Assembly (NCBI GenBank): GCA_036339995.1
Contig: JAYYZW010000117.1
Coordinates: forward strand, 1-9,937
Source: JAYYZW01 sp036339995
GTDB taxonomy: Bacteria; Pseudomonadota; Gammaproteobacteria; Ga0077536
Direction of reading: 5' to 3'
Length of the DNA: 9,937 nt
The notes under the pieces were generated by a model. That model saw only the letters and a program-made list of their open reading frames with translations, had not been told where the DNA came from and did no database searches. Shown piece by piece: positions 5,504 to 9,937 of this stretch (position 1 is its first letter; each line of letters begins with the position of its first letter). Position numbers and translations under genes: made by a program.

Positions 5504-6658
5504 TCATTGGGTATCGACCACGAGGTTATCGCGATGAATGAGTTCGGGCTCGCGCATCAAATCGAGCACATCCTCGATGCGATCCGACGGTTCGCCCGCA
5601 ATCTTCAAGCATTCGTCCGACGAATAGTTGGTGAGGCCGCGACCCAGTTGGCGGCCGTCGGGATCGCACAGGGTAACTAGTTCGCCCCTGGAGAACTGTC
5701 CCTGGACCTCGGTGACGCCGACGGCCAGAAGGCTCTTGCCCTCACTGCGTAAGGCCCGACACGCGCCCGCGTCCAGCTTGAGCGTGCCGCGGGAGCGCAT
5801 CGACCCCGCAAGCCATTGCTTACGTGCATTAATCTTCTCGCGCGTGGAATACAACAGGGTCCCCACGGCTCTGCCCGCCGCGATGTCGCGGAGGACGTTG
5901 GCCCTGCTGCCCGAAGCGATGATAGTCGGCGTTGCCGAACGCGCCGCGAGCTTGGCGGCTTGCAACTTCGTACGCATACCACCCCTTCCCCAGGCGCCGC
6001 CGCCGCTCACGATTGAAGACAGCTCCGGCGCGTCGACTAGCGCGTCTCCGATCAGACTTGCGTCAGGGTGATGGCGCGGATCGGCCGTCATGATCCCATC
6101 CTGATCCGTCAGCACGACCAGTAGATCGGCATCGATTAGATTGCTCACGAAGCCCGCAAGCATGTCATTATCGCCGAGACTGATCTCCTCAGTGGCGACG
6201 GTATCGTTTTCGTTGACGACAGGAATCACACCGAGTTCGAGCAGAGTTATGAGCGTCGTTTTCGAGTTGAGATAGCGCTGGCGATCGGACAGGTCTTCGT
6301 GCGTCAACAGGACCTGCGCAGCGCGGCGCCCGAATTTCTCGTATCCCTGATCCCAGGCCCGGACCAAACCGAGTTGACCGATGGCGGCCGCAGCCTGCAA
6401 CTGGTTCAAGGCGTGCGGGCGGGTCGACCAGCCGAGCCGCGCCGCGCCTTCGGCCACCGAGCCGGACGTCACGACGACGATGTCCCGGCCTGCGTCTTGC
6501 AGTTCGATCATCTGCTCGGCCCAGGTTTCTATCGCCGGCAGGTTGAGGCCCAGGCCTTCTTCAGTGGTGAGCGAGCTACCGACTTTGATCACCCAGCGGC
6601 GCGATCGCCCGATGGCCTCACGTAAAAGACCGGGATCAATCGCCGGCTGATTCGTCAT
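5504..6658 (-). CDS. proB: Glutamate 5-kinase (ProB) with PUA domain
   Basis: ProB phosphorylates L-glutamate to gamma-glutamyl phosphate, the first and feedback-controlled step of proline synthesis. The 384-residue protein (E. coli 367) has an amino-acid kinase domain (~20-265) with IKVGSSL (24-30), VVTSGSV (62-68), PVVNENDTVA (146-155), GDNDMLA (162-168), TDQDGIMTADPR (184-195) and GRGGMRTKLQAA (224-235). A C-terminal PUA domain follows (~290-375). A 10-15 residue N-terminal extension precedes the kinase compared with E. coli. The ATG overlaps the 3' end of obgE by 23 bp and is preceded by GGGGAAGG, so the two are probably co-translated. proA is not next to it. Downstream lies the palindromic element B. 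The obgE-proB pairing is common in proteobacteria and probably reflects operon structure rather than a shared pathway. Confidence 0.97.
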   Translation of the reverse strand: MTNQPAIDPGLLREAIGRSRRWVIKVGSSLTTEEGLGLNLPAIETWAEQMIELQDAGRDIVVVTSGSVAEGAARLGWSTRPHALNQLQAAAAIGQLGLVRAWDQGYEKFGRRAAQVLLTHEDLSDRQRYLNSKTTLITLLELGVIPVVNENDTVATEEISLGDNDMLAGFVSNLIDADLLVVLTDQDGIMTADPRHHPDASLIGDALVDAPELSSIVSGGGAWGRGGMRTKLQAAKLAARSATPTIIASGSRANVLRDIAAGRAVGTLLYSTREKINARKQWLAGSMRSRGTLKLDAGACRALRSEGKSLLAVGVTEVQGQFSRGELVTLCDPDGRQLGRGLTNYSSDECLKIAGEPSDRIEDVLDLMREPELIHRDNLVVDTQ

Positions 6659-7673
6659 CTGCCTTCCCCTGATTATCTAGAGACGCCTGAACCGCCTGCA
6701 TCAAGGCCTTGCAACCTTTGCCAGTGGCTGCGGACACACGGTAGACCGGCCCCGTCCAACCAGCCGTTCGAATCTTGTCTTCCCATCGTTTGATCTTATC
6801 TTCGGTCACCGTATCCGTTTTATTGAAAACAACCCAGCGGGGCCGGCGAGCCAGATCAGAACCGTGGCGTTCGAGCTCTTCATCGATGGTAACCCAATCG
6901 CGAACCGGATCACGCTCAGGGTCAAACTCGGAGATATCAATCAAATGCAGCAGCAGACGGGTACGGTCGAGATGTTTTAAAAAACGCAATCCAAGACCGG
7001 CTCCGGCGGCCGCGCCTTCGATGATTCCCGGAATATCAGCGATCACAAAACTCTGCTCGGTCCCGAGGCGGACGACGCCGAGATTCGGGACTAGAGTCGT
7101 GAACGGGTAGTCCGCGACCTTGGGCCGGGCGGCTGAAACGGCGCGGATCAAGGTCGACTTGCCGACATTCGGCAAGCCGAGTAGGCCGACGTCTGCAAGC
7201 AGTTTGAGTTCGAGCCTCAAGTCGCGTGAATCGCCCGCCCTTCCCTTGGTCGTTTTGCGCGGCCCGCGATTGGTGCTGCTCTTAAAGCGCGCGTTGCCGA
7301 GGCCATGGAAACCGCCGTTTGCAACCAAGATCCGAGTGCCGTCGCCGATCATATCGCCGATGAGTTCTTGGGTGTTCGCATCGAATACGAGCGTGCCTTC
7401 GGGTACGCGAATGATCAGGTCCTGCGCACTCTTGCCGATTCGGTCCTGACCCATTCCGGGCTGGCCGTTGCGAGCTCGAAACAGGCGCTTGAAGCGAAAG
7501 TCGACCAGGGTGTTGAGGCCGGCGTCGACTTCGAGATAGACACTGCCGCCATCACCCCCGTCGCCCCCGTCGTGGCCGCCCCGGGGAACAAACTTTTCAC
7601 GGCGAAAGCTGAGACAGCCTTCTCCCCCTTTACCTGCTTCGACGGTAATGTGCGCTTCATCTACGAATTTCAT
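6636..7673 (-). CDS. obgE: Obg/CgtA ribosome-assembly GTPase
   Basis: Obg is an essential GTPase that binds the maturing 50S subunit and links ribosome assembly to nutrient status and (p)ppGpp. The 345-residue protein begins with the glycine-rich Obg fold (1-158; MKFVDEAHITVEAGKGGEG, then RGGHDGGDGGDGGSVYLEVD). The G domain follows: G1 GLPNVGKST (166-174), switch I YPFTTLVPN (189-197), G3 DIPG (213-216), G4 NKTD (284-287) and G5 SAATGKG (314-320). It lacks the long acidic C-terminal tail of E. coli ObgE (390 residues), as many relatives do. GAGG precedes the ATG by about 10 bases. A terminator lies between rpmA and this gene, so expression depends on read-through or a weak local promoter (TAAAAT at 7698-7703, no clear -35). 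The 3' end overlaps proB. Confidence 0.97.
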   Translation of the reverse strand: MKFVDEAHITVEAGKGGEGCLSFRREKFVPRGGHDGGDGGDGGSVYLEVDAGLNTLVDFRFKRLFRARNGQPGMGQDRIGKSAQDLIIRVPEGTLVFDANTQELIGDMIGDGTRILVANGGFHGLGNARFKSSTNRGPRKTTKGRAGDSRDLRLELKLLADVGLLGLPNVGKSTLIRAVSAARPKVADYPFTTLVPNLGVVRLGTEQSFVIADIPGIIEGAAAGAGLGLRFLKHLDRTRLLLHLIDISEFDPERDPVRDWVTIDEELERHGSDLARRPRWVVFNKTDTVTEDKIKRWEDKIRTAGWTGPVYRVSAATGKGCKALMQAVQASLDNQGKADDESAGD

Positions 7674-7735
7674 GGCAAACGCCCTCGCCGCATTCGCATT
7701 TTAGCGTGCGGGACAGCACACTCGGGGCCGCACAG

Positions 7736-7759
7736 AAAAAACCCCGTCTGGGACGGGGT
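7736..7759 (-). terminator. Rho-independent terminator between rpmA and obgE
   Basis: ACCCCGTC (7741-7748) pairs with GACGGGGT (7752-7759) around a 3-nt loop. On the minus strand this GC-rich stem is followed by a run of T (7736-7741 read in reverse), 26 bp after the rpmA stop. It would end most rplU-rpmA transcripts and leave a reduced share for obgE-proB, a sensible way to separate abundant ribosomal proteins from a low-copy GTPase. Confidence 0.88.
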
Positions 7760-7784
7760 TGCAAGTGCTCAATTGGCGTTGTTG

Positions 7785-8045
7785 TTATTGTTTGACAACG
7801 ACACTCACAAAACTTCTGTGGCGCGAGCCTTTGCGCCCGAAGAGCACCTGCCCGTCCGCCTTCGCGAACAGGGTGTGATCGCGTCCGCATCCGACATTCA
7901 CGCCAGGGTGAAAATGCGTACCCCTTTGCCGGACGATGATGTTGCCTGCACGCACCGACTCGCCGCCGTAGCGCTTGACGCCGAGTCGTTTGGATTGTGA
8001 ATCGCGTCCATTCCGTGTACTGCCGCCTGCTTTCTTATGCGCCAT
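7785..8045 (-). CDS. rpmA: 50S ribosomal protein L27
   Basis: L27 lies at the peptidyl-transferase centre, where its N-terminal tail contacts tRNA. The 86-residue product begins MAHKKAGGSTRNGRDSQSKR, the hallmark L27 N-terminus with no cleaved leader, and continues with GNIIVRQRGTHFHPG, GCGRDHTLFA and VLFGRK. The length matches E. coli (85). It starts 2 bp after the rplU stop, with AAGGGT from the end of rplU as ribosome-binding site, so the two are co-transcribed and coupled. A strong terminator follows. Confidence 0.97.
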   Translation of the reverse strand: MAHKKAGGSTRNGRDSQSKRLGVKRYGGESVRAGNIIVRQRGTHFHPGVNVGCGRDHTLFAKADGQVLFGRKGSRHRSFVSVVVKQ

Positions 8046-8047
8046 GA

Positions 8048-8362
8048 TTAACCCTTGGTGACGCCCGTGATCTCGACCCGGGTATAGTTCTGCCGATGGC
8101 CCTTACGCCGGAGGTAATGCTTGCGGCGCTTGAATTTTACAATGAGGATCTTCTCGCCGCGGCCGTGCTCGACGACCTTGGCCGTAACCTTCGCGCCCTC
8201 GACAAAAGGGGTGCCGATTTCGATATTATCGTCGTCGGCCAGCATCAAAACCTCAGCGAATTCGACGCCTTCGCCGGCATCTACGGCAAGACTTTCGATG
8301 TTCACCTTGTCTCCTTCGCTGACGCGGTACTGCTTTCCGCCGGTTTTTATGACTGCCTGCAT
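8048..8362 (-). CDS. rplU: 50S ribosomal protein L21
   Basis: L21 is a 23S rRNA-binding protein of the large subunit. The 104-residue product (E. coli 103) starts MQAVIKTGGKQYRVSEGDKV and carries the family signatures AKVVEHGRGEKILIVKFKRRK and YLRRKGHRQNYTRVEITGV near the C-terminus. AGGA lies about 8 bases before the ATG. It is the first gene of rplU-rpmA and is transcribed from a promoter at 8416-8444, divergently from ispB. Confidence 0.97.
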   Translation of the reverse strand: MQAVIKTGGKQYRVSEGDKVNIESLAVDAGEGVEFAEVLMLADDDNIEIGTPFVEGAKVTAKVVEHGRGEKILIVKFKRRKHYLRRKGHRQNYTRVEITGVTKG

Positions 8363-8415
8363 TGCGAAATCCTGCCGGGTAAATCCAGGGCCTTAGCGCC
8401 CCAAACGAGCGCGCG

Positions 8416-8444
8416 ATTCTACGGAATTCGCCTTTGCGAGACAA
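8416..8444 (-). promoter_or_regulatory. rplU-rpmA promoter (sigma70-type)
   Basis: On the minus strand TTGTCT (8444-8439) is separated by exactly 17 bp from TAGAAT (8421-8416). These match 4 of 6 and 5 of 6 consensus positions. The -10 box lies 53 bp upstream of the rplU ATG. It sits in the divergent rplU/ispB gap, where ispB control sites would also be expected; I could not find a convincing ispB promoter there. Confidence 0.6.
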
Positions 8445-8525
8445 CATCGGGGAGGGGCGCCGAAAATGGCAATTTTCCCCTGCTCTTGGCAAGATCATAC
8501 AGCTGAGTCAATCCAATGCCCAATA

Positions 8526-9524
8526 GTGACCGCCTTGGAAGAAACCAAAACCAAACCTGAAATCGAAGATCTGCGACGACTCGTGGGCGACGATGTCGCT
8601 GCGGTCGACCGGCTGATCAAGGCCCGCCTCTATTCCAACGTCGTGCTGATCAACCGACTCAGCCATTACATCATCGGCAGCGGCGGCAAGCGCCTGCGCC
8701 CGTTGCTCGCGCTGTTGAGCGCCAAGGCGGCGGGCTACGACGGGACCCGTCATAGAGAGGTGGCGGTTATCGTCGAGCTGATCCATACCGCCACCCTGTT
8801 GCACGACGACGTGGTCGACGCCTCGAAAATGCGCCGCGGGCGGGAGACCGCGAATCTCGTCTGGGGCAACGAGGCCAGTGTTCTCGTCGGCGATTTTCTC
8901 TATTCACGCGCATTCCAGATGATGGTGGACCTGCAGGACATCCGCGTACTCGAAATCCTCGCCGATGCGACTAACACCATTGCCGAGGGCGAGGTGATGC
9001 AGCTCATCAACTGTCGCGACCCGGGCACGACCGAGTAATGCTACCTGACCACGATTCACAACAAGACGGCAAAACTCTTCGAAGCGGCCGCAATCCTGGG
9101 CGCCGTGATCGCGGGCCGGGAAAGCGAGTTCGAGCACGCGATGGGCGCCTACGGCCGCCACATCGGCACTGCTTTCCAACTCGTCGACGACGCCTTCGAC
9201 TACAGCGCCTCGCCGGAGGACCTCGGCAAGAACATCGGCGACGACCTTGCAGAAGGCAAACCCACGCTACCCCTGCTCTACGCGATGTGGAACGGCACCA
9301 GCGAGCAGGCCGCGATCGTCCGCGAAGCCATCGTCGAGGGCGGCCGGGACCGCATTGAGGAGATCTCCCGTGCAATTGAATCGACCGGTGCCATCGCCTA
9401 CACTTTCGCGCGCGCCGAGGCCGAGGCCGAAAAAGCGCGGACGGCATGCGCGGCGATCCCGAAATCTCCCTACCGAGATGCACTCGAAGCCCTGGTAGAA
9501 TTCGCCGTCCAGCGCAATTCGTAG
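8526..9524 (+). pseudogene. ispB: Octaprenyl diphosphate synthase IspB, split by an in-frame TAA
   Basis: IspB adds IPP units to farnesyl diphosphate to make the ubiquinone side chain. The reading frame is complete apart from a TAA at 9036-9038. The first part (170 residues) contains SGGKRLRPLLALL and the first Asp-rich motif HDDVVD (93-98). After the stop the same frame continues with CYLTTIHNKTAKLFEAAA, the second Asp-rich motif FQLVDDAFD (about 217-225) and GKNIGDDLAEGKPTLPLLYA, ending AVQRNS as E. coli ends AVQRDR. The TAA sits where E. coli has the second Glu of TEENY, so one change (GAA to TAA) would explain it. The GTG at 8526 is chosen by fit to family length; an ATG at 8466, 10 bases after GGAGG, is an alternative that adds 20 residues. 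With both Asp motifs required, neither half alone should be active. A sequence error, true decay and read-through are all possible. Confidence 0.88.
9036..9038 (+). other. In-frame TAA nonsense codon within ispB
   Basis: The local reading is ACC-GAG-TAA-TGC-TAC-CTG, where the family usually has Thr-Glu-Glu-x-Tyr-x. Homology on both sides is in the same frame, so this is a substitution, not a frameshift. The ATG overlapping the stop (TAATG) opens a different frame with no prenyl-synthase features. Confidence 0.85.
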
Positions 9525-9545
9525 AACTGGCGCGTTCCATTCAGT

Positions 9546-9622
9546 CGGGGTGTAGCTCAGCCTGGTAGAGCACTGCCTTCGGGAGGCAGGGGTCGTAGGT
9601 TCGAATCCTGTCACCCCGACCA
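9546..9622 (+). tRNA. tRNA-Pro, anticodon CGG
   Basis: A full cloverleaf can be drawn. The acceptor stem is CGGGGTG (9546-9552) with CACCCCG (9612-9618). The D arm is GCTC/GAGC with the AGCCTGGTA loop, and the anticodon stem is CTGCC/GGCAG around TTCGGGA. The T arm carries TTCGAAT, with two G-U type pairs in its stem. A discriminator A and an encoded CCA end it at 9622. The anticodon CGG reads CCG proline codons. It begins 21 bp after the ispB stop, so it may share that transcript. Confidence 0.97.
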
Positions 9623-9635
9623 ATATATCCCGTAT

Positions 9636-9662
9636 AATCAATAGTTTATGAGTCTATTGATT
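9636..9662 (+). terminator. AT-rich inverted repeat after tRNA-Pro, candidate terminator
   Basis: AATCAATAG (9636-9644) and CTATTGATT (9654-9662) form a perfect 9-bp stem with a 9-nt loop, followed by two further T. It starts 14 bp after the tRNA CCA end. The stem is weak, so termination is plausible rather than certain; it could also be part of an integration site. Confidence 0.45.
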
Positions 9663-9679
9663 TTACCCTCTCCCAAATT

Positions 9680-9826
9680 CTATTATACCTACATCGTACC
9701 TACATAAATTCCCTTCCTTTGTAGGTACGATTCCAAAAAACGGATAGGTACGATTTCTGCGGTTTAAACCCTACATTTTCGGATGTAGGTGCGTTTAAGA
9801 AGTAGGTATTGATAGGTATAGATTTT
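9680..9826. repeat. Array of TGTAGGTACGATT-like repeats in both orientations
   Basis: Seven copies of a motif close to TGTAGGTACGATT occur in about 147 bp. On the minus strand they are at 9680-9694 and 9692-9704 (overlapping). On the plus strand they are at 9719-9734, 9742-9757, 9784-9796, 9802-9812 and 9812-9826, with a possible minus half-copy GTAGGG near 9770. The shared core is TAGGTA or TAGGTG. A palindrome GGTTTAAACC (9761-9770) lies within. The DNA is markedly AT-richer than the genes. Arrays of this kind beside a tRNA 3' end fit arm-type sites of a tyrosine recombinase or operator/iteron clusters; no integrase is visible, so the role is inferred. Confidence 0.65.
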
Positions 9827-9937
9827 GGGGTTCAACAACGACGTAAACTTTACTGATGTAAATGGTGACGGTCGCATCGTCATCTTCCAACGTACCCGAA
9901 GGAACGGAACGGTCAACCCTGTTTGGTATATGCGGAT
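9822..9937 (+). CDS. Partial open frame resembling a VCBS/FG-GAP repeat, runs off the window
   Basis: From just after a TAG (9819-9821) the frame is open for 38 codons to the window edge. It encodes FTDVNGDGRIVIFQRT, then NGTVNPVWYM. The DxNGDG calcium-binding-type loop followed by a beta strand, FQRT and VWYM is the pattern of VCBS/FG-GAP repeats found in secreted or surface beta-propeller proteins. No ATG, GTG or ribosome-binding site is present; a TTG at 9825 is the only start-like codon before the motif. This could be the start of a gene, an internal fragment, or the remnant of one joined to the tRNA-proximal repeats. The match rests on one repeat, so confidence is limited. Confidence 0.4.
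   Translation, partial: MLGFNNDVNFTDVNGDGRIVIFQRTRRNGTVNPVWYMR

Noticed and set aside
7305..8000. 231-codon plus-strand frame across the obgE-rpmA junction
   Set aside because: It runs antisense through two real genes and a terminator; no family resemblance or ribosome-binding site was seen.
8462..8477. Near-palindrome GAAAATGGCAATTTTC in the rplU/ispB gap as an operator
   Set aside because: It is imperfect and single, and no regulator site of this form could be named; too weak to report as a feature.
9038..9358. ATG overlapping the ispB TAA (TAATG) as a coupled restart of a second protein
   Set aside because: That frame gives an Arg-rich product without prenyl-synthase motifs, while the real C-terminal half continues in the original frame.

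Overview
The window looks like chromosomal housekeeping DNA of a moderately GC-rich gammaproteobacterium (a betaproteobacterium is less likely; the order cannot be resolved). The evidence is gene content and order: a divergent rpsT / murJ-ribF-lspA...ispH block, and a divergent ispB / rplU-rpmA-obgE-proB block. Both are standard arrangements in Gammaproteobacteria, and the proteins match their E. coli counterparts residue for residue at active sites.

Layout from left to right. (1) 179-430 (+) is a truncated type IV minor-pilin (FimT/GspH-like) remnant, followed by a hairpin and convergent with ispH. (2) On the minus strand, transcribed right to left, come murJ (lipid II flippase), ribF (FMN/FAD synthesis), lspA (lipoprotein signal peptidase) and ispH (isoprenoid synthesis). 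The usual ileS between ribF and lspA and fkpB between lspA and ispH are absent; ribF and lspA overlap by 11 bp. (3) rpsT (+, TTG start) diverges from murJ and ends at a good terminator. (4) The minus-strand set rplU, rpmA, terminator, obgE, proB follows. (5) ispB (+) diverges from rplU and is split by an in-frame TAA between its two Asp-rich motifs. (6) A tRNA-Pro(CGG) lies 21 bp after ispB. (7) The last ~315 bp are AT-rich. They hold an array of TAGGTACGATT-like repeats, then an open frame encoding part of a VCBS/FG-GAP-type repeat that runs off the window.

The most unusual structures are two short (160 and 162 bp), nearly gap-free palindromic elements with no coding capacity, at 3129-3288 and 5302-5463. 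Each has terminal inverted repeats, a 4-bp YTAR-type target duplication (CTAG and CTAA) and a matching hairpin at its exact centre, yet their terminal repeats differ. The first sits in the 3' end of murJ, supplies a new C-terminal tail and stop codon, and separates the ribF -10 box from its original upstream DNA. Removing it in silico restores a normal murJ end.

Together the genes cover envelope building (MurJ, LspA), isoprenoid/quinone supply (IspH makes the C5 units that IspB polymerises), flavin cofactors (RibF), translation (S20, L21, L27, tRNA-Pro), ribosome assembly (Obg) and proline synthesis (ProB). I found no CRISPR array, complete transposase or defence system. The accessory signal is confined to the two miniature elements and the DNA after the tRNA.
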